Counted from the first letter of the stretch, positions 34,140 through 46,010 are shown. The stretch: 64,000 nt of DNA from Vombatus ursinus (GCF_900497805.2 NW_020954569.1:20432774-20496773), one strand, 5' to 3'. Notes: generated from the sequence alone by a model not told the origin. Translations and numbers: made by a program.

Positions 34140-34345
34140 TTGTTTTATTTTTTAAACTCATGTTCCCTTTCCCACACCCTCATTAGTTTTTTTTCAGCTT
34201 CCTTCTGTGTGTTGTCCTTCCCCATTAGATTGTAAACTCCCTGAGGGAAAGGATTTTTTTTTCTTTTTATTTGTATTTGTATCCTTAGCATTTAACACTG
34301 TCCTTGGAACTTAGAAGTTCTTAATAAATGTTTATTGACTGTATG
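34140..34345 (+). mobile_element. L2 3' end
   Basis: ccattagattgtaaactccc, tgagggaaaggattt, tatccttagcatttaacact and ttaataaatgtttattgact: a clear L2 terminus. Confidence 0.75.
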
Positions 34346-34469
34346 TGTGAATGTAGTGAAAGGAAAGAGGGAAAAGAGAGAGAGAGAGAGAAAGACAGAG
34401 AAGTTTGGGAAAAGAGAGGGTGAGAAGATAGCTGCTGATATGCATCCATTGAGTTAGTTTTTACAAGGG

Positions 34470-35720
34470 GTAATACCTATGAAAATGACATTTTAAAATA
34501 ATGTATGTTGAGCCTTGAAAGGTAGGTCTAGTGTGGCTAAGTAAAGAGTTTTGAACCTAAACAGAGGAAATTGTACTTTATTCAAAAGGTGATAGGGAGC
34601 AACCAAAGTTTATTGTCATATCCATACTTAAGAAATATTGTTCTGGCAATGATTTGGAAGATGTTCTGAGGAAAGGAAATAGTTGAGGCAGCATGATCAA
34701 TTAGAAGACCATTGCAGTAGTCTAGGCAAGAAGTTATTAGGACCCAAATGAAGGTGGTAACCATAAGAATAGAGAGAAGGAATGAGATAAAACAAATATT
34801 GTGGATGAAGAAACATCAAGATTCGGTAGCTGATTAGATATTTGGGGTAAAGGAAAGTAAGTGGTCAAAGATAACGTAAAGGTTATAAAGCGAAGAAACC
34901 GGAAAAATAGTGATATCTTTGACAGAAATAGGAAAGTTTAAGAGGGAACATGGGGAGAAAGGAATATAATAACTTGTTTTTAACACTTTGAATTTGCGAT
35001 TGAGAAGTGTTACTGTAGCTCAGCAGAGACACTGAAGTCAGATAAACAGATTCTGAAATCATTTGCCTATAATGTTAATTGAATACACAGGAGATGATAA
35101 GATAGCACCTGAGATAGTACAGAGTGAAAAGAGAAAAGAGCCCAGTACAGTCTGGAAGGACACCCGTTGTTAGTAGACATTATATGAATGAAGAATCAGA
35201 GAAGGCTACTGAGAAGCAGTGGTAAGACAGATAAGAAGAAAACAAAAAGGGTCACCTAGAACAAAACAAAACAAAACAAAACAAAAAAGAAAGAAAAACT
35301 ACAGAGAAGAGAGTAGCTAGGAAGAGTGGCAAATGCTACAAAGAGGTCAGGGATAAGAATTGACAAAAGACCACTAAATTTGGTAATTAAGAGATGACTG
35401 ATGACATTACAAAGAGGAGTTTTAGCTGAATGAGAAGGTTGGAAGACAGACTGCAAATTTTAGAATAGTCAACTACTCATCTACTTAGGGATGATCATTA
35501 AAAGATTGGAATTGATGAGGTAATCAAAAGAGTGTATTGAGAGATAAGAGTAAACTGAATTCAGAACATTGGGGAGAATTCACAGATGGGAATATGATAT
35601 GAATGAGGAGCCAGCAAAGGAGACTGAGGCATGGACAGATATGTAGGAAGATAAGTGGGAGAAAATACTGTCAGAAAGAGGAGAGAGAATTCAGGAGGAA
35701 AATATAGTCAATAGCAAAAA
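34470..35720 (-). mobile_element. L2 LINE 3' portion, long and decayed
   Basis: Antisense L2 landmarks in order: gatagggagcaaccaaagtt, gaccattgcagtagtctagg, tgtttttaacactttgaatt, gcccagtacagtctggaagg, gcaaatgctacaaagaggtc (antisense of the D-L-A-FDT RT motif region), and gagaaggttggaagacagac. An (ACAAA)n run lies at 35264-35287. Confidence 0.6.
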
Positions 35721-35864
35721 TGCAGCAGAGAGATGAGAAAGGATAAAGACTTAAAAAAAAAGGCCAAGGGATTCTAAAAGATTACAAAGCACGTATTCCA
35801 AGTAAAACATTTTTAACCAAAATAGAAATTTTTATTGATAAAGGAGAAGAAACATAGCAAAGAG

Positions 35865-36055
35865 GAATGGATGATAAAATTAGAAAGACTCAAATTCAAG
35901 GCCAGCCTCTAGAACAAACTGGCTCTGGGACTCTGAACAAATCATGTCTCAGTGTTCTAAGGTAACTCTCAAAGAATACAGTTATAGGAGAGTTGCTTTA
36001 TATTGGTTGAGAGTTTCATCACTAAGAGTTCCCTGCACCAATGAAATATGGATCT
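35865..36055 (+). mobile_element. THER/MIR-type CORE-SINE
   Basis: Head degraded (aagactcaaattcaaggcca), then a 3' part with tatattggttgagagtttca, agagttccctgcaccaatga and aatat. It ends immediately before a HAL1 insertion. Confidence 0.6.
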
Positions 36056-36371
36056 GATTTTAAAAAAATGTTTGCAGGGGATGGAGCCAAGATGGCGGAG
36101 GGAAAGCAGTGACTGTCTTGAGCTCTCTCCCAAAGCCCAAATACCTAAAAAAAATGGCTCTAAACAAATTCTAAAGCAGCAGAACCCACAAAAAGACAGA
36201 GTGAAACAAATTTCCAGCCAAAGACAGCCTAAATGGTTGATCAGAAAGGTATGTCACACAGGGCTGGGAGAGGAGCACAGTGCGGGAGGAGGGCTCAGAG
36301 GACTGAATCAGGGGCAACTGGGGTGGTTTCCAGACTTCTCAACCCCTAAATGCCAAAGACAACTTAGAAGG

Positions 36372-36626
36372 TCAGTGGGAAAAGTCTGTGACTGCGGTAA
36401 GAGAGGAGCTAGGTCTCAGCCGCAAGTCTCGAGTGTGGGGCCATGGCTTTTTCCTGAGCTTTCCACCCACAGACTGAGGGGATTGCAGGAATTTCTTTGC
36501 CAGTGCTGAGGCAGGAATCTCTTGCTTTACTGGTGCTTGGATCTGGGTCATAGTTCTGAGGGGTGGTCCTGGGGGGAGGAGGAGCACTGGTGCAGTGGAG
36601 CTTGTTGTGGTGGTGGAAAAACTCAT
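36372..36626 (-). other. Antisense open frame in the HAL1-A 5' UTR (84 codons)
   Basis: Counterpart of 14071-14406. Shared blocks are TQIQ, KQE, ASA, AK and QS, in the same order. A second antisense frame (36409-36795, 128 codons, CFQCEKCTVPNF) has its own counterpart at 13883-14074 (CFQCGECTVPNF). The region is thus stop-poor in two antisense frames, which weakens a coding reading. Confidence 0.35.
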
Positions 36627-36793
36627 CGCCCCTTATCATACCACCTTGGAAGATCTGAAAATTTATAGGTCCCTGGAAGTACCTCTGAAAACAGCTGTAC
36701 AAACCCCTGAAGTTTGGGACAGTACACTTTTCACATTGGAAGCAAACTTTTACCTTAACAAAGAGTTTAAAACTCAAGTAATTGGCCAGGATC

Positions 36794-37740
36794 ATGAGTA
36801 AGCAGTGTAAAAAGAGTCAGACTAAATTATCTTACTTTGGTGACAAAGAAGATCAAAACATACAACCAGAAGACAACAAAGCCAAAGCTCCTACATCCAA
36901 AGCATCCAAGAAAAATATGAATCAGTCCCAGGCCTTGGAAGAGCTCAAAAGGTATTTTGAGAAGCAAGTAAGAAGTAGAGGAAAAACTGAGAGTGATGCA
37001 AGAAAATCATGAAAAACAAGTCAACAGCTTGCTAAGGGAGACCCAATAAAATACTGAAGGAAAGAACACCTTAAAAAATAGCCTAACCCAAATGGCAAAA
37101 AAGATCCAAAAAAGCCAATGAGGAGAAGAATGCCCTAAAAAGCAAAACTGGCCAAATGGAAAAGGAAGTCCAAAAGATTACTGAAGAAAATACTTCCTTA
37201 AACATTAGAATAGAGCAATTGGAGGCTAGTGACTTTATGATAAATCAAGACACTGTAAAACAAATCCAAAAGAATGAAAAATTAGAAAACAATGTGAAAC
37301 ATCTCACTGGAAAAACAACTGATGTGGAAAATACATCCAGGAGAGAGAATTTAAAAATTATTGGACTATCTGAAAGCCATGATCAAAAAAAGAGCCTAGA
37401 CACCATCTTTCAAGAAATTATCAAGGAAAACTGTCCTGCTATTTTAGAACTAGAGGGCAAAATAGAAATGGAAAGAATCTACCAATCTCATCCTGAAAGA
37501 GATCCCCAAAGGAAAACTAGGAATATTGTAGCCAAATTCCAGAGTTCCCAGATCAAGGAGAAAATATTACAAGCAGCCAGAAAGAAATAATTCAAGTACT
37601 GTGGAAACGCAATCAGAATAACACAAGATTTAGCTGCTTCTACATTAAGGGACCATAGGGCATGGAATATAATATTCCAGAGAGCAAAGGAGATAGGATT
37701 ACAACCAAGAATCTCCTACCCAGCAAAACTGAGTATAATC
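36794..37740 (+). pseudogene. HAL1-A ORF1 (L1 ORF1p-like), broken
   Basis: The start is taken at ATG 36794 (MSKQCKKSQTKLSYFGDKED), which aligns with the N-terminus of the minus-strand copy. The charged N-terminal piece closes at 37012. The next piece, open at 37156-37590, has a coiled coil (MEKEVQKITEENTSLNIRIE), the RRM start RRENLKIIGL at residues about 62-71, and a C-terminal domain with RKTRNIVAKF and KEKILQAARKK. Beyond it the ORF1 C-terminus is still readable: acacaagatttagctgc, and a stretch close to QPRISYPAKLS at about 37700-37730. L1 ORF1p binds RNA as a trimer. At least two breaks stop full translation here. Confidence 0.8.
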
Positions 37741-38912
37741 CTGCACAGGAAAAAAATGGTCATTCAGTGAAATAGAGGACTTTCAAGCATTCTTGATGAA
37801 AAGACCAGAGTTGAATAGAAAATTTGATTTTCAAATACAAAACTCAAGTGGAACATGAAGAGGTAAACAGAAAAGAGAAAATCATAAGAGACTTATTAAG
37901 GTTGAACTGTTTACATTCCTGCATGGAAAGATGATATTTGTAACTCATGAGACCTTTGTCAGTATTAGGGTAGTTGGAGGGGAAAACATTATATGTATGT
38001 ATAGATAGATATAGACATAGATATATAGATAGAGGGTACAGGGTTAGTTGAAAATGAAGGGGTCATATCTGGAGAATAAAATTAACAGGTGAGAGAGGAA
38101 TATACTAGGAGAAGGAGAAAGGGAGAGGTAGAATGGGGTAAATTATCCCACAAAAAAAAAAACAGAAAAGAAAAGGCTCTTACAGTGAAGGGGAAATGAG
38201 GGGAGGTGAGAGGGAATGAGTGAATCTTATTCTCATAGGATTTGACTTAAGGAGGGAATAACATACACACTCAATTGGGTGTGTAAATCTGCCTTACCCT
38301 AGAGGAAAATGGGGGGGGGGGACAAGAGAGTAGGGGAATGATAGAGAGGAGGGCAGATTGGGAAAGGGGGTAATCAGAAGCAAATACTTCTGAAGAGGGA
38401 CAGGGTCAAAAGAAAGAATAGAATAAATGGGTGGGTGGGATAGGATTAAGGGAAATAGAGTTAGTTTTTCACAGCATGTCTACTATGGAAGTGTTTTGAA
38501 CAGCTGCACATATATAACCTATATTTTGTTGTTTGCCTTATCAATGAGGGTGGGTAGGGAGGGAGGAAGGGAGAAAATTTGGAACCCAAAGTTTTAAAAA
38601 CACATGTTTAAAAAAATGTTTTCACAGGCAACTGGAAAATAAGAAATACAGGAAATGGGGTACAGAAATCCATCCTGCCCTACAGAAAAACTGAAGGGGA
38701 AGGGGATAAGAGAAGGGGGGGAGAGATAGAAGGGTAGGCAGACTAGGGGACAGGGTATTTAGAATGCACGCCATCTTGGGGTGGGAGGAGGGGCGAGATG
38801 GGGTGAAAATTTGGAACTCAAAATCTTGTGGAAGTAAATGTTGAAAACAAAAAAATAAATAAAAATTACCACAAAGATGCCAAAAAAAAGAAAAAGAAGA
38901 AAAATGTTTGCA

Positions 38913-39229
38913 CATGTATAGATTGATAAAGATAATCTGTTGAATATTTTTTCAGCATTGAACTGAAAAAGTCTATTATATCTTAAATTCTCAGTCATAT
39001 ACCTTGCAGTCTACATGTAATCTTTTGCTACTTCTTATGTAGAAACTGCTACCTCTCTCTGTGAATTCTAACAGTTAAGCTTTTGAGAAAGCAGTTGCTG
39101 TTTGAATGTAAAAGAATTTCTCTTGAGAATGTGGCAAAAACTTGAACACCCTAAGTTATTACCATCACAGAATGAACAATCTGTTTCTGTTTCTTCTTAT
39201 TAAAAGGAAAAGTCATACCCAAGAGAATG
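38913..39229. other. Unrecognised unique sequence
   Basis: Resumes the host sequence after the HAL1. No element seen. Confidence 0.4.
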
Positions 39230-39432
39230 TTCTTAAGCCATACCCATGAAACATATACATGTGTATACATAATCAGACACAGATATACCTCTGTGTATAT
39301 ATACATATACATGTGTATAATGCATATATACATATGTTTAATCTGCATGTGTCTATATGTGTGTGTGCATGCATTTATACATGTACATATATTTGTTTAT
39401 GGATGTATGTATACATATATATATGTATACAA
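39230..39432. repeat. TATA/CATA/TGTG compound microsatellite
   Basis: About 200 impure bases. Frames on both strands rich in Y, C, I and H come from it. Confidence 0.85.
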
Positions 39433-40084
39433 GCATTTAAAAGATAGAATAGGTAACAAATGGCAACATTAGTATCTTATTTTTGCTATTTCTAAATCAT
39501 CAGATTATGTCTTTATCATGTTTCTATTTTCTAAAATATATTGCTTATATAAAGATCCAGCATGAATTAATTTCAATTAGGATCATTTCAATTCCTTTCA
39601 ATATTCTTTAATTTTTCTAGATTTTATTTAAACATGTATACAGCTATTTTAGTATGCTCAGTAAATAACCCTAATAATAATTCTTCTAATGAATACACTC
39701 ATGTGATGACATGTTGCTAATTAAGAGGTGGAACTGTGATAAACTGACAAGATCAGACTTTCTTGAAAAGCTTTGTTGTAAGTAGAACCTTGTCAGCATC
39801 AGGGTGGACTGTGCACTGACAATGAATGACCCCTGTAGGTGTTGAAAGTGTCCTAAATCTGCTAATGGTGTACATTCCATATTGATTTGTAGCAAGGAGA
39901 AATGCCGGGAGACCATTATAACACTTTCAAAAGAAGCTCCATTGCAGCCAAAAATGGAAAACATTAGGATATTTTAGATTCCATGAAGAGAAATTCTTTA
40001 AAGTGGGTAGGATATATAATGCATATCCATGAATTTGTGCATATTACACCTAAGTCCCAATCCTGAAATGACCACATGATGGTG
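39433..40084. other. Unrecognised unique sequence
   Basis: 39700-39965 is GC-richer and open for 92 codons on the minus strand (39686-39964), but I recognise no family. Confidence 0.4.
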
Positions 40085-40365
40085 TTCTTTTCTTTCAAGG
40101 CTCAGCTCAAACACCTTCTCATTTATGTAGTCTTCTCTGATCCTTATTAGCTGAACATGATCTCTCCTTCCAAAAAAATTTCCTTCAAGCTTTTTATCTT
40201 AACTGCTCCTTTGTCTTCATCCCATTTTGGCTTTGGTATAAATGCACAGTGGAATGTAAGCTCTTTGAATTCAGGGACTGGTTTCCTTTTGGATTTATAT
40301 TCCTAGCATTTAGCACATAGTAGACATATAGTAGGTACCTAAATGCATGTTGATTGATTGGGGTG
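40085..40365 (+). mobile_element. L2 3' end
   Basis: aaggctcagctcaaacacct, atgtaagctctttgaattca, ttcctagcatttagcacata and gtaggtacctaaatgcatgt. Confidence 0.7.
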
Positions 40366-40472
40366 CTTCTTCTATTCAGAGTGTGAGCTCCTTAAGGACA
40401 GGGACTGTATCATTTTTAATTCTGTCTTCAGTGCTTTACCCGTTATGTGGCACATAGCAAGTGCTTAAATGG
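40366..40472 (+). mobile_element. Second L2 3' end in tandem
   Basis: Directly after the first terminus comes gagtgtgagctccttaagga, cagggactgtatcattttta, and cacatagcaagtgcttaaat: another L2 end in the same orientation, only about 105 bases long. Confidence 0.65.
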
Positions 40473-40519
40473 AGAAGTTTTCTAGTTTATTTAAAAAGTT
40501 CAATTATTTCTTCTTATTA

Positions 40520-40795
40520 ATAATTCTATTAATGAAGCTTTATACTTATATAACACTTATGAAGTTTAAGGTACATTGGCACTTTAAAAATATTTTCACA
40601 TTTTTCATACTGTTTAATCCTCACAATCTTATTAAGAAGGCAAAGCAGGTATCATTTTCTCATATTATAGATGAGGTAACTGAGGCTTAGAGAGTCCAAG
40701 GTTACACAAAAGATAAGTGAAAGAACCAAGGTTATAATAAGGAAGGTGTTTGAATTCCTGGTCTAATTTCTGTATTCTCTACCTCATGCCTCTGT
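40520..40795 (-). mobile_element. MIR/CORE-SINE
   Basis: Antisense tail (ctttatacttatataacact), ttatagatgaggtaactgag, gcttagagagtccaaggtta, cacaaaagataagtgaaaga. Confidence 0.7.
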
Positions 40796-41774
40796 TTTGT
40801 TTTGTTTTTTAATTTTGCATTACTTCTTAATTACTTAACTATAATTATAGTTGGTTCATTGCATATGAAGACAGATTATACACACAGAAACAAATTCATT
40901 TTTTGAGAATAGGTGCATCTGGGGTATTTTGATTTCAGTATACATTTGATGCTTAATTTGGCTTAACTTTTCAACTTGTGTGAAGTATAATTCATTTCTG
41001 GGCTTTTTAATCAAGGGATGTGATGGAGAATTTTTGTGGCCATCTGGTATAACAACAGGAGGACTATTAGCCCCCAAATGAGTGGAGAACAGCAAAAGTA
41101 GTCAACAAATATTAAATGTTGAAGCAACATAAGACTACTTGGTTGGGCCTATCCTATAACTGAACATATTTTCAGAATAAGAAAAGTTTGTAATCTGGAA
41201 TAAAAATGTCAGCTTGCAAATGAATAGAGGAGTGAAAATAATGAGAATACAAGCAAGTAATACAAAGAATAGATGTGGACAGACATATACCCTAATAAAC
41301 ACAATGTATTCATGAACTCAGTATGACTCCTAGAGGAAAATCTGCCCTAAAGAAGGATACAGTGTTCACTTACTAAATATAACTCATTGTGAGTAATGGA
41401 GAAAGCAGTCATGTACAACACAATGAGAACCTTATATTTGTGACAGGTATCTTGAATAGTAAAAAGAACCAATTTTATGTCTGATGACAATTCTCATTAT
41501 TATTATCAAATAATGCATAAAACAGGGCAATTATACTCAATAATCTTGGGAAGTAACAACCGTTGAGATGTAGCCTGGCAACTGCTCCTGCAGGTGCTAC
41601 AGTCACAGCTATTGAAGATATATAAAAGAAAGTTCTTGCCACAAAAGTCCTTGATATTTGCAAATAATTAAACATCAAAAACTGGCTTAATTTTATCAGT
41701 GAAAATAATATTAAAGACAAGTCATTAACATCTGCTTGGCAGCCATACCCTGAGGAACATGAGACTTTTCCATA
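40796..41774. other. Unrecognised unique sequence
   Basis: About 1 kb. The frame at 41475-41720 (minus, 81 codons) has no recognisable family. Confidence 0.4.
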
Positions 41775-41920
41775 TGACTTCTGTATGTGTTGTCTCCCTC
41801 ATTTGAATATGAACTCCTGGAGAGCAGGGACTCTTACTTTTCTATTCTTATCCCCACCACCTTACAGAGTGATTTGCTCAATTCAGGTGCTTAATAAATG
41901 CTTTATTCATTCACTCAGTC
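41775..41920 (+). mobile_element. L2 3' end
   Basis: gttgtctccctcatttgaat, atgaactcctggagagcagg, then aattcaggtgcttaataaat. Confidence 0.75.
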
Positions 41921-42364
41921 ATTGAAGGCATTTGTCACTGTCATGCACAGAGTTAAAATGTATTATGCATGCTTTGTAGATGGTGACATCTTCTAGATGC
42001 TTCTTTTTATAGAAAACACTGACATCATACCACCAAGCCCTGGGACATAACAGAGTCTTATATGGGAAATTAAAAAAAAATCACTTAATAGAACAGGACC
42101 TAACTAACCCCAAGGGAAAAAGTAGCAGATAAAGAATGCATATTGTTTATACTGTGGTTTTATGACCAATATTGAAAAGGGACTGTAGAGGAGAAGTGAA
42201 TGGGCCCAGAAGATCAAACCAGATTTCACTTGATAAAATGTGCAATGTTCTTAATGACCTCAAGCATGCCCATGAAAGAGACCCAAACAAGACCAACAAA
42301 ACAAAATTTTAAAAAATGAAAAACTAGAAGAAAATGTGAAATGTTTCATCAGAAAAACAATTGA

Positions 42365-42605
42365 GGCTGGGATTCCTAAAATCTAGCCACTGCGCAGATT
42401 CTTATAATCTACCCACTGTTTAGATTTTTATAATCTTGCCACTGCTCAGATTCTTAAAATCTAGCCACTGCTCAGATTCTTAAAATCTAGTCACTGCTCA
42501 GATTCTTAAAATCTAGCCAATAGCTTACTAATGTTCAGACTCCTTAACAGTCTACCTGATATGATGGATGTTCTGATAAACCTTGTCTTTGACTGAAAAA
42601 AAAAG
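42365..42605 (+). mobile_element. Retroposed insert with a 26-bp tandem repeat
   Basis: 241 bases bracketed by aaaaacaattga (42353-42364) and aaaaataattga (42606-42617), an 11/12 target duplication. It ends in an A-run after ctttgactg. The first 150 bases are 5.7 copies of a 26-bp unit (gattcttaaaatctagccac plus tgctca), then a unique part with tgatggatgttctgataaac. The duplication and A-tail show LINE-machinery retroposition. The source RNA is not recognised. The end resembles the R-U5 part of some LTRs, so an LTR-derived transcript is possible. Confidence 0.6.
42371..42518 (+). repeat. 26-bp tandem repeat, 5.7 copies
   Basis: Units start at 42371, 42397, 42423, 42449, 42475 and 42501 (partial). 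Units 4 and 5 differ by a single base, while the first three are more diverged. Confidence 0.9.
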
Positions 42606-45084
42606 AAAAATAATTGACATGAAAATAAATTGAGGAGTAAATAATTTAAGAATTATTGGACTACCTGAAAGCCATTATCAAAGAGCCTCAACATCATATG
42701 TGAAGAAATTATGAAGGAAAATCACCCTGATAGCACAGAACCAGAAATTGAAAGAATTCACTAATCACCACCTGAATGAGATCCAAAACTGAAAATTCCC
42801 AGAAGTATTATAGCCAAATGCCAGAGCTCCCAGGTCAAGGAGAAAGTTTTACAAGAATGAAGAAAGAAACCATCCAAATATCATTGAGTCTCAGTCAGAA
42901 TCACATAAGATTTAGCATCTACCTTAAAGAAGCAGAAAGCTTGGAGTGTGATATTCTGGAAGGCAAAAGAGCTAGGATTACAAGCAAATCCTACACAGAA
43001 AAAAAATAGAATATAATCATTCAGGGAGGAAATGGATATTTAATGAAATAAAAGACTTTGAAGCATTAATGATGAAAATACCAGTGCTAAATAGAAAATT
43101 TGACTTTCAAATACAAGACTCAAGCATAAAAAGATAAACATGAAAAAAAGATTTATAAAGGAGCCAATAAGATTAAAGTATTTATATTGCTATATGAAAA
43201 AATGACACATGTAACTCCTAAGAAATTTATCATTAATAGAAGAGTTAGAAAGATTCAACAAAGACAGAGGGCATGGGAATAACTTGATTTTATTGGAATG
43301 AAATTTAACAGAAATAAATGAGCAAGAAAGAGGGATGTACTGGGAGAAAGGGGAAGGGAGAATAGGGAAAATTATCTCACATAAAGAAAACATTCAAGGA
43401 AGAGCTTTCAAAGTGGAGGGGAAAATGGTGTGGAGTTGAGTCATGCTTGAACCTCTCTCTCATCTAAATTGGTTCAAAGAGGTGTGTGTGTGTGTTTGTG
43501 TGTGTGTCTGTACATACATACACATAAATACACTCAAATCAGTATTGAAATCTATAGTAAATGGCCATATTAATCTATTGTTTGGTAAATGCAGTTATCC
43601 AACCTTTGAGGACAAGAACTCATCACTTGACAAAAATGGCTGGAAAAAGATGAAAGCAGTTTGTTAAAAACTAGGCATAGATTAACACCTCAAACTGTAT
43701 GACAAAATATGGTGAAAATGGGTAAATGATTTAGACCCAAAGGGTGATGTAATAAGTAAATTAGGGGAACATAGAAAAATCTACTTGTCAAATCTAGATA
43801 AAAGTTCATGACCAAACAAGATAGAGAAGATCAAAGGAGGATAAATGGGAAAAAAATTGCATGAAATTAAAAAGTTTTTGCACAAATAAAACTAATGCAG
43901 CCAAAATTAGAAGGAAAGCAAGAAACTAGGGAGAGGGAATTTTAAGGAAGTTTTTCTGATGAAGCTCTTTTTTCTCAAACATATAGGAAAGTGGGTCATA
44001 TTTATAAAAAATAAGAGACATTCCACAATTGATAAATGATTAAGGAACATGAACAGGAAGTTTTCAAAAGAAAGCCAAGCTGTCAATAGTCACATAAAAA
44101 ATCGCTATTTATTAGATAAATGCAAGTTAAAACAACTATGACATACTCACATGTATCAGAGTGGCTAACATGGCAGAAAAGGAAAATGATAAATGCTGGA
44201 GGGGATGTGGATTTAGTAGGGACACTAATGCACTATTGGTAGAGTTATGGAATGGTTAAACAATTCTGGAAAACAATTTGGAACTATATCCATTAAGTTA
44301 TAAAATTGTGCAAATCCTTTGAGCCAGTGATACCATTACTAGGTGTGTATCCCAAGGAGATCAAAGAAAAGGAAAAGGAAACAACTTGTTCAAAAATATT
44401 TATAGCAGCTCTTTTTGTGTAGGTAAAGAACTGGAAATTGTGAGGATGTCCATCAATTTTGAGAATTGCTGAAGATGTTATAGTATATGATTGTGATGGC
44501 ATGCTATTATGCATTAAGAAATAATGAGAAGGAAGGTTTCAGAAAAACGTGAGAAGTGTCACATGAACTGATAAAAAATGAAGTGAACAGAAACAGGATA
44601 CCATTGGAGAAAGTAACCACACTATTGAAATGATGATCAACTCTGAAAGATTTACTCCTCTCAACAAGACAAGATAATTCTGGTGGACCCTGAAGAAAAA
44701 TGCATTCCACCTCCAGAGTGAGAACTGATGAACTCTGAGTACAGATTGAAGCATTATTTTTTACTTTATTATTATTGGGTTTGTGTGTGCGCATGTGTGT
44801 TTTTTTTTCTTTTGCAACATGGCTAATATGGAAATATGATTTTGCATGACTTCATATGTACAATCAATATCATATTGCTATCCTTCTCAAGGGGTGATGG
44901 GAGGATAAATGGAGAGAATTTAGCACTTAAATGAAAAAAAAATGAATGTAAAAATTTTAAATGTAATTGGGAAATATTTAATAAAATAAGTAGTCTATTT
45001 TAAAATAATTGTCTAATAAGCCTATAGTTATGATTCATGAAATTCCACAATCTCTGAACAATCAAAAATCTTTATTTCTTCAAA

Positions 45085-45405
45085 GGAGAATGGAAAAATT
45101 TATGCTAGGCCTACATAGGCTAGAGCATATTACCAGTGGTGGGGATGGGAAAGTAGTGACAGGTTATCAAAGAGATGCATAATAAGAAAACTAAGTGGGC
45201 TAGTTATGTAATGAAAATGAGGGATAACAAATGGATATTTTCCCAATAGTATTACCACACATGTAATATCAAGAAACCCACTGAGAGTCTGTCATCACAT
45301 TTTATAACTGTTGCATAGATTTTATGGAAGGACATGGATAAGATTTATACAGGTTAGGAGTGGGTACATAGGTTGTGATATGTCCCATGTTGACTATGGC
45401 ATACA
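45085..45405 (+). mobile_element. RTE-clade LINE fragment (Bov-B-like)
   Basis: The stretch aagaaaactaagtgggctag encodes KKTKWASYVMKMRDNKW, close to the RTE C-terminal motif KRRWAGHVMRM-D-RW. Downstream, tggaaggacatggataagat and ggttaggagtgggtacatag follow the RTE 3' coding end. Confidence 0.55.
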
Positions 45406-45880
45406 TACACACATGCATATATACATACATACATACAAATATTGATATATTGAAGTTTGAAAGACATGTCTTCTCATTTGACATGATTGTAGAAATGCTA
45501 GTGATAGCAGTAAGACAAGTAAAATTAAAGGCATAAGCAAAAGCAATAAAAACAAAAGAGCCTTACTGAGATGATATGATGATTTACTTAGAAAACCTAA
45601 AGGAATCAGCAAAGAAACTTCCATAAACTAGAAAATTGTTAAATAAAACTGCAAAAGTCAAAAACATTTTGATGTAGCAATAAAATTAAGAAAATAATAG
45701 AAAATCTAATACAAAATGACTAGAAAATGAGGAAATTATCTGAAAATCAATCTGCTAGGGAACAACTAAGTTTTTTTGCAGATAAATATGTATAAATTAC
45801 AAAACATTTCTTATATAATTAATTAGAGGGATATTTATTGCTTATAGGTGTACTGTAACAATATAATTAAAATTGATATC

Positions 45881-46010
45881 TCCTAAATCAATCAAAATAC
45901 ATTAAGTACCTACTATGTTCCAAGAGCTTGATGCTGGAGATAAAAACACAAAAATGAAGTAGTCTTTGCCCTCAAAAAGCTTATATTCTATAAATAAATT
46001 TATTAGCATA
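45881..46010 (-). mobile_element. L2 3'-end fragment within L1
   Basis: aatacattaagtacctacta, tgttccaagagcttgatgct, ccctcaaaaagcttatattc. Confidence 0.65.

Larger units (their letters stand above)
36077..38899 (+). mobile_element. HAL1 (half-L1) family A, full length
   Basis: Begins ggggatggagccaagatggc (an L1-like 5' start), followed by a 5' UTR (36077-36793), ORF1 (36794 to about 37740) and a purine-rich 3' UTR (37740-38899), with no ORF2. A perfect 13-bp duplication, aaaaatgtttgca (36064-36076 and 38900-38912), brackets it. This marks one intact insertion and a relatively recent one for this window. The 3' UTR holds two tandem L1-like ends: gagaaaatttggaacccaaa at about 38571 and gtgaaaatttggaactcaaa at about 38803. 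It is non-autonomous and must have borrowed L1 ORF2 enzyme. Confidence 0.9.
42285..45005 (+). mobile_element. L1, 5'-truncated and internally deleted
   Basis: 42285-43480 is L1-type ORF1 and following UTR: agaagaaaatgtgaaatgtt, ttaagaattattggactacc (the LRIIGLP region), agccaaatgccagagctccc, aatgaaataaaagactttga. From 43595 it is ORF2 C-terminal sequence: aagaactcatcacttgacaa, aaactaggcatagattaaca, tcatgaccaaacaagataga, gcaagttaaaacaactatga, aaaatatttatagcagctct. It ends with an L1 3' UTR, gtaattgggaaatatttaat. Most of ORF2 is missing between about 43480 and 43595, where a (TG)n run sits (43480-43510). A separate insertion splits the ORF1 part at 42365. Confidence 0.75.

Noticed and set aside
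36048-36509. 153-codon plus-strand frame as a possible gene
   Set aside because: It starts in the flank and runs through the HAL1-A 5' UTR. It has no family resemblance and crosses an insertion boundary.
42371-42518. CRISPR-like array from the 26-bp units
   Set aside because: The units are contiguous without unique spacers, and the surroundings are eukaryotic L1 sequence.
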